Shown one piece after another: positions 1 to 8,209 of a DNA stretch of 64,000 bases. Numbering within the stretch: the first letter of the stretch is position 1; the number at the start of each line of letters is the position of its first letter. Both the position numbers and the translations under genes were made by a program. Source of the DNA: Actinopolymorpha sp. NPDC004070 (GTDB lineage: Bacteria > Actinomycetota > Actinomycetes > Propionibacteriales > Actinopolymorphaceae); contig NZ_JBEXMJ010000001.1 of the NCBI RefSeq assembly GCF_040610475.1, positions 62,001 to 126,000 of the forward strand, in the 5' to 3' direction. The notes beneath the pieces were generated by a model. It saw only the letters and a list, made by a program, of their open reading frames with translations. It made no database searches and was not told the DNA's origin.

Positions 1-135
1 CTCCTCCTCGAACGCCGCGACGTCCGGCCCCTTCACGAAGGCGGTGGCAGCCAGCACCTGGTCGAAGCCCGCGCGGACCTCGGTCTCGATCTCGGCGTGC
101 GCGGCACGCAGGTCGACGAACGGAACAGTTGTCAT
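1..135 (-). CDS. DegT/DnrJ/EryC1/StrS-type sugar aminotransferase, N-terminal part (cut by window edge)
   Basis: Only the first 45 codons are present; the gene runs off the left edge. The translation begins MTTVPFVDLRAAH and continues with the typical opening of PLP-dependent nucleotide-sugar aminotransferases (a hydrophobic 'PFVDL' strand, then a helix with a conserved aspartate/glutamate pattern and 'FVKGPDVAAFEEE'). The ATG ends at base 135 and a run of six Gs just upstream serves as ribosome-binding site. An out-of-phase ATG five bases upstream is not used. It is the last visible gene of the minus-strand polysaccharide cluster, 22 bp after the NeuD-like acetyltransferase. By family, these enzymes transaminate a keto nucleotide sugar; next to a PglD/NeuD-type acetyltransferase, an amino-sugar product that is then acetylated is the natural inference. 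The PLP lysine lies outside the window. Confidence 0.85.
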   Translation of the reverse strand, partial: MTTVPFVDLRAAHAEIETEVRAGFDQVLAATAFVKGPDVAAFEEE

Positions 136-157
136 GTCATCCCCCCAGAGATGTTGC

Positions 158-823
158 TTACGTGGAACGCAGAAAGCGAGCTGGAGAACCCACCCAGACC
201 TGCCCGGCCGGAACGTCGGCGAGGACCAGAGATCCCATCCCCACCAGGGATCCGGTCCCGATCGCGAGCTTCTCCCGTACCATCGCGCCCGCACCTAGGT
301 AGGCTCCGGCGCCGACCCGGACGCCGCCACCGAGGCGTACGCCGGACGCGAGGGTCACGTAGTCCTCCACCACGTCGTCGTGGGTGAGGGTGACGTGCGG
401 CATCACCGCGACGTGCGCACCCAGTCGTACGGACGCGGTGAGCACCGTCTGAGCCAGCAGCACGCAGCCGGGCCCGAGCGTGCACGACGGCCCGACCGAC
501 GCCGCCGGGTGGACGAGGGTGGCGTACCGGTCCGGTCGCACTCCCAGCCGCTCCAGCCGGGCGACGATCCGGGCGCGGCTGCCGTAGTCGCGCGGGTTGC
601 CGGCGCACACCACGAGCTGTGCGTCCGTACGCCGGACGGTCTCCTCGACGATGTCGTCGACCGGGCCGAGCACTCGCACTCCGTCCACGACCGTGCCGTG
701 GGTCGACGGCGCGTCGTCGCAGAAGCCGGTCAGGCGCCAGCCGGGATGGACGCCCACGAGTTGTGCCGTCTCGCGGGCGAAGCCGCCGCTGCCGACGATC
801 AACAGGTCACGAGGTGCCGGCAT
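158..823 (-). CDS. NeuD/PglD-family sugar O- or N-acetyltransferase
   Basis: The protein has 221 residues, the normal size for the NeuD/PglD family. Residues about 5-80 form a Rossmann-like nucleotide-sugar binding half that opens with 'LLIVGSGGFARE'. From about residue 100 to 215 comes a left-handed beta-helix of imperfect hexapeptide repeats (for example 'VRLGAHVAVMPHVTL', 'VRVGAGAYLGAGA') that holds acetyl-CoA. The histidine in 'VTLTHDD' fits the catalytic base region of PglD. Its start overlaps the 3' end of the flippase gene by 17 bp, so it belongs to the same transcript. By family it transfers an acetyl group to an amino or hydroxyl group of a UDP-sugar; the aminotransferase that follows supports an amino-sugar acceptor. 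Exact substrate unknown. Confidence 0.85.
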   Translation of the reverse strand: MPAPRDLLIVGSGGFARETAQLVGVHPGWRLTGFCDDAPSTHGTVVDGVRVLGPVDDIVEETVRRTDAQLVVCAGNPRDYGSRARIVARLERLGVRPDRYATLVHPAASVGPSCTLGPGCVLLAQTVLTASVRLGAHVAVMPHVTLTHDDVVEDYVTLASGVRLGGGVRVGAGAYLGAGAMVREKLAIGTGSLVGMGSLVLADVPAGQVWVGSPARFLRST

Positions 824-2273
824 CGGGTTGCTCCATCGCTTTCAGGTCGGCGAACACACCGCGCATGCGGTACAGCAGGGCAGCCACCGCGGCCACCGCG
901 ACCACGCCGGCCAACGCCAGTGCCAGCAGGTCGAATGGGATCACCCGGTGGGCGAGGGTCGCGACTGCGCCCACCCCGGCGGCCACCAGCACCGGCAGGC
1001 CGAGCCCTCTGGTGACGGCAGCGAGGCGAATGCCGTGGCGGTGCAGCTCCCACAGGTACAGGGGTAGGACGAGCACCACGGCGACCAGGATGTGCGCGAC
1101 ACCGACCCCGGCGATGCCGCCGAGCCGGGCCCCGACCACCAGGGCGGGCACCAGCGCGATCAACCAGAGCAGCTGGATGGTGAACACCGCCCGCGTGCGC
1201 GCCAGCACGACGAAGTAGTCGTACATCAGCTCGAACAGGATGCGGAACGCGCCGAGCAGCGCGAGCCACACCAGTCCGTGCGCCGCGGTGGACCAGGAGG
1301 CGCCGTAGACGAAGTGGATCAGCGGCTGCGCGGATCCGCTCAGCAACAGGCACACCGGCAGCGTGAGGCCGGCGAGCAGCCCGGCAGTGGACAGGAACGT
1401 ACGCCGCATGGCGGGCAGGTCTCCCTGCAGCCGGGCGAACGCGGCCGGTGCGACTCCGCGTACCGGCTGGGAGAACATCTGCACCGGCCAGCTGGACAGG
1501 TTGAACGCGAGGACGTAGAAGCCGAGGGCGGTCGCGCCCAGCACCTTGCCGACGACGAACTGGTCGACGCTACCCGCCGCGAACATCACCATGCTGGATC
1601 CCGCCAGCGGCAGGCCGAACCGCAGCAGCCGCCGGGCCACGCCGGCGTCGAAGCCCAGCCGCAGCGGCTCCGGCGAGAAGCGCACGTACAGCACTCCGGA
1701 GGTCAGCGCACCGACGAGCCGGCCGACCGCCAGGCTCATCGCGCCCATGCCGGCCAGCGCGAGCGCGATCGACACGGCTGTGCCCAGCCAGTTGTTCACC
1801 TGGTCGGCGATCATCTTGCGGTCCTGGCGGAACGCGCGCTGCACGAGGGCGACCGGCGCCGCCACCACTCCGTTGATCACGACGTTGAACGTCAGGACGC
1901 GAACCACTCCCGCGGCGTCCGGCGCACCCATCGCCGCGGCGAACGCCGGTGCGCCGAGATAGCAGACCACGTACATCGCGACGCTGGTGACCACCGAGAT
2001 CGTCGCGACGGTCGGCGCGACCTCCTTCGGATCGCCCGGCCAGCGGACGATCGCCAGGGAGACACCGAGCTCGTTGAAGCTGAGGATGGCCAGCAGTGCG
2101 ACCATCGCCACCGCGAACGTCCCGAACTCCTGTGGGCCGAGGATGCGGGCCAGCGCGATGCCGATGGCGAGCGTCCCGAGCCGGGAGACGGCGGTGTTGA
2201 CGAAGCTCCAGCCGGCTGCCCGGAATGCCCTGGCGAACAACGGGTCGTCGTCGCGGATCGCGAACCTGCTCAC
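807..2273 (-). CDS. Polysaccharide/oligosaccharide flippase (Wzx/MATE-like, MOP superfamily)
   Basis: A 488-residue polytopic membrane protein with about 12-14 hydrophobic segments. Near the N-terminus it has the family signature of Wzx-type transporters: a basic amphipathic start, then 'LGTLAIGIALARILGPQEFGTFAVA'-type sequence (about residues 33-57). By family such proteins flip undecaprenyl-linked oligosaccharide units across the membrane. The start codon overlaps the upstream glycosyltransferase stop (4 bp, ATGA), and the stop lies inside the acetyltransferase gene, so it is translationally coupled in the cluster. A second, unrelated-looking flippase lies at the other end of the window (from 62711). 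No defects are visible. Confidence 0.85.
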   Translation of the reverse strand: MSRFAIRDDDPLFARAFRAAGWSFVNTAVSRLGTLAIGIALARILGPQEFGTFAVAMVALLAILSFNELGVSLAIVRWPGDPKEVAPTVATISVVTSVAMYVVCYLGAPAFAAAMGAPDAAGVVRVLTFNVVINGVVAAPVALVQRAFRQDRKMIADQVNNWLGTAVSIALALAGMGAMSLAVGRLVGALTSGVLYVRFSPEPLRLGFDAGVARRLLRFGLPLAGSSMVMFAAGSVDQFVVGKVLGATALGFYVLAFNLSSWPVQMFSQPVRGVAPAAFARLQGDLPAMRRTFLSTAGLLAGLTLPVCLLLSGSAQPLIHFVYGASWSTAAHGLVWLALLGAFRILFELMYDYFVVLARTRAVFTIQLLWLIALVPALVVGARLGGIAGVGVAHILVAVVLVLPLYLWELHRHGIRLAAVTRGLGLPVLVAAGVGAVATLAHRVIPFDLLALALAGVVAVAAVAALLYRMRGVFADLKAMEQPDAGTS

Positions 2274-3565
2274 CGCTGCGTCTCCCGGTTGGCCAGCGCG
2301 TTGAAGTCGTCGGTGGCCAGGGTTCCGCGACGTCGCTCTCGCCGGCGGCGCACCTTGTGCGCGACGACGCCGGCGACCGTGCGTACCGCCTCCCGCGTGG
2401 CCCGCGGTCGTCTGCCACTGCCCGCGCGTTCCAGCGCGTCGAGGTAGATGGCCTCCTGAAGCAGGGCGGCGCCTTCCAGGCTGAACCGCTCGGCGACCAG
2501 GTGCAGGCCGTAGTCGCCCAGTTCCTTGCGCCGAGCCTCGTCGGCGGCGAGCACACGCAGGATCCGTGCCAGCGTGGCCGCGCCGTCACCGCCCAGGCCG
2601 TACCACCCCTGGCGCAGGAAGGTTCTGCTCGACTCCGGGGTCAGCAGCTCGAAGAACCCCTCCTCGCCCTGCACGATCAGCGGCTGCCCGAACGCCAGTG
2701 CACGCAGGGCGGAACCACCCATGCCGAGCGTGACCGACGCAGCCGCGTAGGCGGGCCGCGGGTCGTCCAGGGCACCGGTGAGTACGACGGCACGGCGGCC
2801 CGCCCGGTCGTTGGCGGCGGCCGCCCGAGCCTCCACCTGCTCGCGCGCGGACCCGTCGCCGACGACCACCAGCCGCAGCGGCAGTTCGCGCGCCAGCTCA
2901 CCCACCACGTCGACAGCGGTCAGAACGCCTTCCAGCTTCAGCTCTGGCACCAGCCGGCAGACCACCACCACGTCCAGCAGGCCGGCGTCCTCGGCGTCGT
3001 CAAGCCCGTGTTGCGCGCGGAACGCGTCGGTCGGGTGCCCGGGCCGGTTGGCCGCCAGGTCGACCGGTGGCTCGAGCAGGTTGACCAGGCCGGGGTCGAA
3101 GCCGAAGCCACGGCCGGAGTGCCGGCCGCCACGGCGCCGCTGGAAGCGCTGCTCCAGCACCGACAGCCGGATCTGTGCCGTACCCACCGCGAGCGACAGG
3201 TCCGCGGGCAGGAACGGCGCGACCGACATCGACATGACCGTGCAGGTGGCGGCGACGTCGCGGCGACGACCTGCGGCGAAGTACGCCTCCACCCCTGGCG
3301 GCCATTCGTACCCGTGCACGACGTCGAACCCGCGTTCCTTCACCAGGGAACGCAACCGCCGCACGGTGGCGGGGGAGGGACGCCGACGGTCGGTGGGCAG
3401 CTGGATGTGCTCCAGGCCCGTGTCAACCACCCGTTGCACCAACGGTCCCGGATCGCTGATCACGGTCACCTGGTGGCCGAGGTCGCGGACCGCCCCGGCG
3501 AGTTCGACGGCGTTGAGCTGGCTGCCGCCGAGCTCCATCGCATGCGGGTAGACGAGGATCTTCAT
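2270..3565 (-). CDS. Glycosyltransferase family 4-like (GT-B fold)
   Basis: 431 residues. The N-terminal half begins 'MKILVYPHAMELGGSQLNAVELA', the acceptor-side opening of GT4 enzymes (GGSQ.N loop near residues 13-17). The C-terminal half has 'VVCRLVPELKLEGVLTAVD', the donor-domain entry with the R/K pair, followed by 'LRLVVVGDGSARE' and 'FGQPLIVQGEEGFFELL' where donor-binding glutamates sit. It is expected to be a cytoplasmic, retaining enzyme that adds one sugar from a nucleotide donor to the growing lipid-linked unit. The ATG overlaps the aminotransferase stop (ATGA) and its stop overlaps the flippase start. The basic C-terminal tail (VRRRRERRR) may touch the membrane. Sugar specificity cannot be read from the sequence. 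Confidence 0.85.
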   Translation of the reverse strand: MKILVYPHAMELGGSQLNAVELAGAVRDLGHQVTVISDPGPLVQRVVDTGLEHIQLPTDRRRPSPATVRRLRSLVKERGFDVVHGYEWPPGVEAYFAAGRRRDVAATCTVMSMSVAPFLPADLSLAVGTAQIRLSVLEQRFQRRRGGRHSGRGFGFDPGLVNLLEPPVDLAANRPGHPTDAFRAQHGLDDAEDAGLLDVVVVCRLVPELKLEGVLTAVDVVGELARELPLRLVVVGDGSAREQVEARAAAANDRAGRRAVVLTGALDDPRPAYAAASVTLGMGGSALRALAFGQPLIVQGEEGFFELLTPESSRTFLRQGWYGLGGDGAATLARILRVLAADEARRKELGDYGLHLVAERFSLEGAALLQEAIYLDALERAGSGRRPRATREAVRTVAGVVAHKVRRRRERRRGTLATDDFNALANRETQR

Positions 3566-4698
3566 CGGCCGGCCGCGGTGGCGATGACGTGCACCACGCG
3601 GTCCTGTTCTTCCTCGGTCATCTCATGGAACAACGGCAGGATTAGCGAGCGGGTGGTGAGCCGGTCGGTCACCGGCAGGTCGGCTGCCCGCCCCGAAGTC
3701 GAGGTGGAGTACGCGGGTTCGCGGTGCGCGGCCATGATCCCGCGCCGCCCGGAGATACCCGCGGCCAGGAGCCGTTCCAGGAGCGCGTCCCGGCCGACCG
3801 GGAAGTCCTCCGGCAGCACGATCCAGAACGACTGGTAGTTGGTCCGCCCGTACAGCGGGTCGCGCACGGTGAGGACGCCGGGCACGTCGGCGAGCAGCCG
3901 CTGGTAGCGAGCCGCCAGGTCACGGCGCCGCTGGACCACCTCGGTCAGTCGGGTGAGCTGGACCAGGCCCAGCGCCGCCTGCAGGTCGGTCATCCGGAAG
4001 TTGTAGCCGGTCTCGAGGTACTCCTCGATGACGACCTTGCCGCTGGCGTGCCGGTCCGCGGCGCTGACACTCATGCCGTGTTCGCGTAGCCGGCGGGCCC
4101 GCCGGGCGATTTCCTCCGACGCGAGCGTCAGCATGCCGCCCTCGCCGGTGGTCAGCAGCTTGCGGGGGTGGAACGACCACGCGGCCAACTCTGCTCCGGC
4201 TCCCACCGGGCGGTCGCGATAGTTCGAGCCGGCCGCACACGCGGCGTCCTCGACCACCGGGATGCCGCGCGGGTCACACACCGCCCGGAGCTCGTCCAGG
4301 TCCACCGGGACGCCCGCCTGGTCCACCGCGATCACCGCGCGGGTCCGTTCGGTGAGCACCGCCTCGACGGTCTTGCCGGTGAGGTTGCCGGTGGTCGGGT
4401 CGACGTCGGCGAACACCGGTTCCGCGCCCACGTAGCGGGCGGCGTTCGCGGTGGCGATGAACGACAGCGACGGGACCACGACGTGGTCGCCGGGCCCCAC
4501 CCCCGCCAGCAGCAACGCTAGGTGCAGGGCGGTCGTGCAGGACGAGGTGGCAACGCCGTACGCGGCGCCCATCCGGTCCGCGAACGCCTCCTCGAACGCG
4601 GCCACCCGCGGGCCCTGCGCCACCCAGCCGGAGCGCACCACCTCAGCGACCGCCGCCGCCTCTTCATCGCCCAGGACGGGCCTGATCACCGGAATCAC
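3562..4698 (-). CDS. DegT/DnrJ/EryC1/StrS aminotransferase, WbpE/WlbC- or PglE-like
   Basis: 378 residues from a GTG at 4698, chosen because a GGGGGGACC ribosome-binding site precedes it and the protein then begins 'VIPVIRPVLGDEEAAAV' as in the family; the open frame extends further up but without family similarity. PLP-binding residues are visible: 'TSSCTTAL' for the phosphate, D151 in 'VVEDAACAAGS', and the Schiff-base lysine K180 in 'AWSFHPRKLLTTGEGG'. By family it transfers an amino group from glutamate to a 3- or 4-keto nucleotide sugar. In this operon the partners would be the Gfo/Idh/MocA dehydrogenase (keto-sugar former) and the hexapeptide acetyltransferase at 8210. The start lies 35 bp inside the upstream glycosyltransferase gene. 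Confidence 0.9.
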   Translation of the reverse strand: MIPVIRPVLGDEEAAAVAEVVRSGWVAQGPRVAAFEEAFADRMGAAYGVATSSCTTALHLALLLAGVGPGDHVVVPSLSFIATANAARYVGAEPVFADVDPTTGNLTGKTVEAVLTERTRAVIAVDQAGVPVDLDELRAVCDPRGIPVVEDAACAAGSNYRDRPVGAGAELAAWSFHPRKLLTTGEGGMLTLASEEIARRARRLREHGMSVSAADRHASGKVVIEEYLETGYNFRMTDLQAALGLVQLTRLTEVVQRRRDLAARYQRLLADVPGVLTVRDPLYGRTNYQSFWIVLPEDFPVGRDALLERLLAAGISGRRGIMAAHREPAYSTSTSGRAADLPVTDRLTTRSLILPLFHEMTEEEQDRVVHVIATAAGR

Positions 4699-5884
4699 GT
4701 GGTCCCCCCACTTGGTCCAGCAGGTCCGCGATCTCGCGGGCCCGATGCTTCCAGTCGTGCCGCGCGGCGTACGCGCGGCGACGTCCGGCCATGCTGTGCT
4801 CGGCTTCGCCGTTCTCGGCCGAGGCTGCAGCGGCCAGCTCGTCACCGACCGCCTTCACGAACGCCTCGCGCGAGGACTCGGCCCTGATCAGGGCGGCGCC
4901 CTCGGTGTCCTCGCGCAGCCAGTCGGTCGCGGGCAGCGCGGTCGAGACGACCGCGCGCCCGGCGGCGAGGTACTCCAACGTCTTCAGCGGGAAGCTCGCC
5001 CGGTTGAAATCGTTCAGGACGTACGGCGTCAACCCCACCGCGATCGCCCGCAGGTAGCGGGGGAGTTCCGTGTGCGGCCGCATTCCCGTCCACACCACGT
5101 CCGGCCGCGCGGTCAGTGCGGCGAACCGCTCCGCCGGACAGGACGGGTCCCGCGGGCCGACCAGCAGGAGAGGATGCCCGGCGTCGGCCACCCCTTCCAG
5201 CAGGTCCAGGTCGATCCGGCCGTTGATGGTGCCGACGAACCCCGCGGCCGGACGGTCGAACCGCGGTACGTCGTCCGGCCACGCCGCCTCCTCGACCCCC
5301 TCGTAAGCGCTGGGCAGGCAGCCGTTCGGCACCACTGCCGCGTCCAGTCCCATGGCGCCGAAGCGTTCTCCCAGCACCGGCGAGACCACCGCGAGAGTGT
5401 CGGCGGTCCGTGCCTGACGCCGCTCGGCCGCAAGCAGCCGTCGACGCGGCAGCCCCAGCAGCTCCGCGCCGGCCGCCAGGTCGTCGGTGACGTAGTACAT
5501 CGTGGGCACGCCCTCGACCGCGCGGAGCAGGTCGTCGGGCACGGTGGCGATCGCCGCCGTCACCGGCTGCCCGAGCCGGGCCGCCGCGCGCCGCACCTTG
5601 GCACGGGTCCACCTGGTGGTGACGTGGTGCATTCCCGGGCGCCTGGTCCCAGGAAGCACCCGCGGCACCAGCCGCCACAGGCCGGGATTCTCCTGCCGCA
5701 GCGCAGGTCCGAGCATCGACCGGGCGCGCATCGCCGCCGCCGGCCGCGTACGCAGCAACGGCGTGAGCACCGAGCACGGCGGGTCGACGTACAACACCGG
5801 CGCCAGCGCGGCGAGCGCGTCGGCAAGGTGCCGGTCGGTGCCCGCCAACCCGTCGTACGCGGTACCGGCGAAGAAGACGATCAT
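4664..5884 (-). CDS. Glycosyltransferase family 1/4-like (TuaH-type)
   Basis: 406 residues starting at an ATG that overlaps the epimerase stop (ATGA). It opens 'MIVFFAGTAYDGLAGTDRHLADALA', the pattern seen in TuaH-like and other GT4-related enzymes of exopolysaccharide loci. The C-terminal donor half contains 'AAGFVGTINGRIDLDLL', 'PLLLVGPRDPS' and 'RASFPLKTLEYLAAGRAVV', the last carrying the E...G.PVV-type donor site. It should act in the cytoplasm on a lipid-linked intermediate. The stop is within the next gene, which starts 35 bp before this one ends. Donor sugar unknown; assignment to glycosyltransferases is firm, the subfamily is not. Confidence 0.8.
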   Translation of the reverse strand: MIVFFAGTAYDGLAGTDRHLADALAALAPVLYVDPPCSVLTPLLRTRPAAAMRARSMLGPALRQENPGLWRLVPRVLPGTRRPGMHHVTTRWTRAKVRRAAARLGQPVTAAIATVPDDLLRAVEGVPTMYYVTDDLAAGAELLGLPRRRLLAAERRQARTADTLAVVSPVLGERFGAMGLDAAVVPNGCLPSAYEGVEEAAWPDDVPRFDRPAAGFVGTINGRIDLDLLEGVADAGHPLLLVGPRDPSCPAERFAALTARPDVVWTGMRPHTELPRYLRAIAVGLTPYVLNDFNRASFPLKTLEYLAAGRAVVSTALPATDWLREDTEGAALIRAESSREAFVKAVGDELAAAASAENGEAEHSMAGRRRAYAARHDWKHRAREIADLLDQVGGPRDSGDQARPGR

Positions 5885-6849
5885 GCAGGGACCCGCCGCT
5901 CGGCCCGCCACCAGGCCACCAGCCGGCGCAGACCCTCGTCCAGGTCGACCTCGGGCTTCCAGCCCAGCGCCTGGTGGGTACGGGAGATGTCGGCCAGCCG
6001 CCGGCTCACGCCGTTCACCGCGCGTGCGGGACCGAACTCCAGGCCGAGGTCTTCGGCGCCCATCACCCGCATCAGCGCCTCGGCCAGTTCGCGCAGGCTG
6101 GTCTCGGCGCCGAACCCGATGTTGAACACCTGGTCCGTCACGTCGGCCTGGGCGGCCAGCAGGTTGGCCCGGGCGATGTCGTCGGTGTAGACGAAGTCCA
6201 TCGTCTGCAGGCCGTCGCCGAGGATCAGCGGCGGCTTGCCGTACTCGATGCGCTCCATCCAGCGGATCAGCACCTCGGTGTAGAGGCCGTGGATGTCCAT
6301 CCGCGGGCCGTACACGTTGAAGTAGCGCAGGGCCACGTAGTCCAGTCCACGCATCGCGTGGAAGCTGCGCAGCATGCCCTCGTTGAACGCCTTCGCCGCG
6401 CCGTAGAAGGTGTCGTTGTCGTACGGGTGCTGGGTTTCCGGCGTCGGGAACTGCTCGGCCAGCCCGTACACCGACGCCGACGAGGCGGCCACCACCTTGC
6501 GTACGCCGAGATCCGCGGCCGCCTCGATCACCTCGAACGTGCCGTCGACCAGCACCTCCAGCGCCAGCCGTGGCTCCTCCGCGCACTGGGTGATCCGGAT
6601 CGCCGCCTGGTGGAAGACCAGGTCGGTGCCGGCCATCGACGCACGCAGCAGCGCCCGGTCGCGGATGTCGCCCTCGACGAGGGTCACCCGGCCCGACTCC
6701 AGGGCGGTGGCGAGGTTGTCCCGCCGGCCGCGCACCAGGTTGTCCAGCACCACGACGTCGGCAGCTCCCGCCGCCAGCAGATGGTCCACGATCGTCGAGC
6801 CGATCGTGCCCGCGCCCCCCGTGACCAGGCAGCGGCTTCCCTCGATCAT
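5881..6849 (-). CDS. NAD-dependent epimerase/dehydratase (extended SDR, UDP-glucose 4-epimerase-like)
   Basis: 322 residues. The NAD-binding loop GGAGTIG is at residues 11-17 and the catalytic pair is Y149/K153 in 'YGAAK', with the serine of 'AASSASVYG' ahead of it. 'RYFNVYGPRMD' and 'DFVYTDDIARA' match extended SDR nucleotide-sugar epimerases. By family it epimerises C4 (or C5) of, or dehydrates, a nucleotide sugar. The ATG shares one base with the stop of the preceding dehydrogenase gene (TGATG) and the stop overlaps the next start, so it is in the middle of one transcript. It may supply UDP-galactose-type or N-acetylated sugars to the glycosyltransferases beside it. Confidence 0.88.
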   Translation of the reverse strand: MIEGSRCLVTGGAGTIGSTIVDHLLAAGAADVVVLDNLVRGRRDNLATALESGRVTLVEGDIRDRALLRASMAGTDLVFHQAAIRITQCAEEPRLALEVLVDGTFEVIEAAADLGVRKVVAASSASVYGLAEQFPTPETQHPYDNDTFYGAAKAFNEGMLRSFHAMRGLDYVALRYFNVYGPRMDIHGLYTEVLIRWMERIEYGKPPLILGDGLQTMDFVYTDDIARANLLAAQADVTDQVFNIGFGAETSLRELAEALMRVMGAEDLGLEFGPARAVNGVSRRLADISRTHQALGWKPEVDLDEGLRRLVAWWRAERRVPA

Positions 6850-7892
6850 CAGTCGTCCCCCTCGACGAGTTCCTTCGATCCGCCGGCCGCGATGCTTCGC
6901 GACGCGGCTTCCAGCAACCGCACGACCCGAAGGCCGGCGCGCCCGTCTGTCAACGCGGGCCTGCCCTCCCCGATGGCCGCGGCGAACTCCTCCATCACAG
7001 ACCGCAGTGCCTCCCGCTCCTGCAGCGCGGGAACCTGGATGTCCCCGACCCGGTAGGAGATCAGGGCCGCGCGGCGTTCCTCCGGATCCAGGTGACTTGC
7101 CGGGGTGAGGTCCACGCCGCGGTCGTGCACCGAGACCCGCTGCTGCGGGTTCAGGTCGTCCCACACGATGGTGCGCCGCGATCCGCCGATCACGGTGGTA
7201 CGGATCTTCGTCGGGCTGAGCCAGTTCACGTGGACGTGCGCCATCGTCTCCCCGCCGAACCACACCGTGAGGTAGGCGACGCAGGCGCGCCCGGCGACGA
7301 TCGGGTCCGCGGCCTGCGCTGCCACCGCGACCGGCCGCATCCCCGGCGGAAGCACGAAGTCCAGGATGGACAGGTCGTGCGGCGCGAGGTCCCACAGCAC
7401 GTCGACGTCGGGTTGTACCAGGCCCAGGTTGATGCGTACCGAGTCGACGAACTGCACCTCGCCGATCTCACCGCCGTGCACCAGCTCGCGGATCTTGCGT
7501 ACCGCCGGTGTGTAGCAGTAGGTGTGGTCGCACATCAGCGTCAGCCCCGCCTCCTCGGCGAGGTTGACCAGCTTGGCCGCGTCCGCGGACGAAGGAGTGA
7601 GCGGCTTCTCCACCAGGACGTGCTTTCCGGCCTCCAGCGCTGCGCGCACCAGGTCGAAGTGGGTGGCGGCCGGAGTCGCGATGGCCACGGCCCCGACGTT
7701 CGGATCGGCGAGCACCTGGTCGTAGGAATCGGTCGTACCGACCGTGGAGTAGGGGCCGAGAACTGACCGGGCACGGTCGGTGTCCAGGTCGCACAGCCAT
7801 TCCAACCGGAGGGCCGGAGTCGCCTGTGCGTTGCGCACCAGGTTGGGGCCCCAGTAGCCGGCGCCGATCACGGCCAGGCCGATGGGATTCAT
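6849..7892 (-). CDS. Gfo/Idh/MocA-family nucleotide-sugar dehydrogenase (WlbA/WbpB-like)
   Basis: 347 residues from the ATG at 7892, picked for its AAGGGA ribosome-binding site and because the Rossmann motif GAGYWG (residues 10-15) follows at once; a longer frame upstream carries no family similarity. EKP at 95-97 provides the catalytic lysine and 'DLAPHDLSIL' the active-site histidine. In WlbA/WbpB relatives this fold oxidises C3 of UDP-N-acetylglucosaminuronate. Here the same operon holds a DegT aminotransferase and a hexapeptide acetyltransferase, so a 3-acetamido sugar is a reasonable inference. A UDP-GlcNAc 6-dehydrogenase is not in the window, so the uronic-acid step is unproven. A gap of 317 bp separates it from the acetyltransferase upstream. 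Confidence 0.82.
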   Translation of the reverse strand: MNPIGLAVIGAGYWGPNLVRNAQATPALRLEWLCDLDTDRARSVLGPYSTVGTTDSYDQVLADPNVGAVAIATPAATHFDLVRAALEAGKHVLVEKPLTPSSADAAKLVNLAEEAGLTLMCDHTYCYTPAVRKIRELVHGGEIGEVQFVDSVRINLGLVQPDVDVLWDLAPHDLSILDFVLPPGMRPVAVAAQAADPIVAGRACVAYLTVWFGGETMAHVHVNWLSPTKIRTTVIGGSRRTIVWDDLNPQQRVSVHDRGVDLTPASHLDPEERRAALISYRVGDIQVPALQEREALRSVMEEFAAAIGEGRPALTDGRAGLRVVRLLEAASRSIAAGGSKELVEGDD

Positions 7893-8209
7893 CGGAGTCC
7901 CTTCTCTTCCTGCAGTCTCAGTCGTACGTGGGTCGTTCGTGGGACGCGCCGCGGTGACGTGTCGAGGTGCTCTGGTCGTGTTGTCGGGCATGCTTCGGGC
8001 ACACTCGTTGTTCGCCGCGTCGCGAAGTGAGAGGTGAACCTGCCGGGTCAGGATCGACTGCCGGGGTACTGCGACGATCTTCGGACACCGTTCGCCCCGT
8101 TGGGGCGTTTTTCGTGGAATCGGATCGAATCGTCACGCAGAGCAGTGTCAGCGGGATGTCGTGCGCCACCGCAGGGGTGGCCGACTCAGGCCACCTTCCC
8201 GCGTTCGGG
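7893..8209. other. Intergenic stretch within the polysaccharide cluster
   Basis: A 317 bp stretch without a convincing gene, splitting the cluster between the acetyltransferase and the dehydrogenase. It holds one clear plus-strand intrinsic terminator (8093-8112) and presumably the promoter for the long minus-strand operon that starts at 7892. A short frame on the minus strand (8169-7918) is basic and compositionally poor, so I do not call it. Confidence 0.5.
8093..8112 (+). terminator. Rho-independent terminator facing rightwards
   Basis: A perfect 6-bp G+C stem (CGCCCC / GGGGCG) with a 3-nt loop is followed directly by five Ts. It is read on the plus strand although both neighbouring genes are on the minus strand. 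On the minus strand there is no T tract after the hairpin. Confidence 0.65.

Noticed and set aside
7918..8169. An 83-codon minus-strand frame in the gap of the polysaccharide cluster
   Set aside because: No ribosome-binding site, no family resemblance, and it contains the terminator hairpin at 8093-8112.
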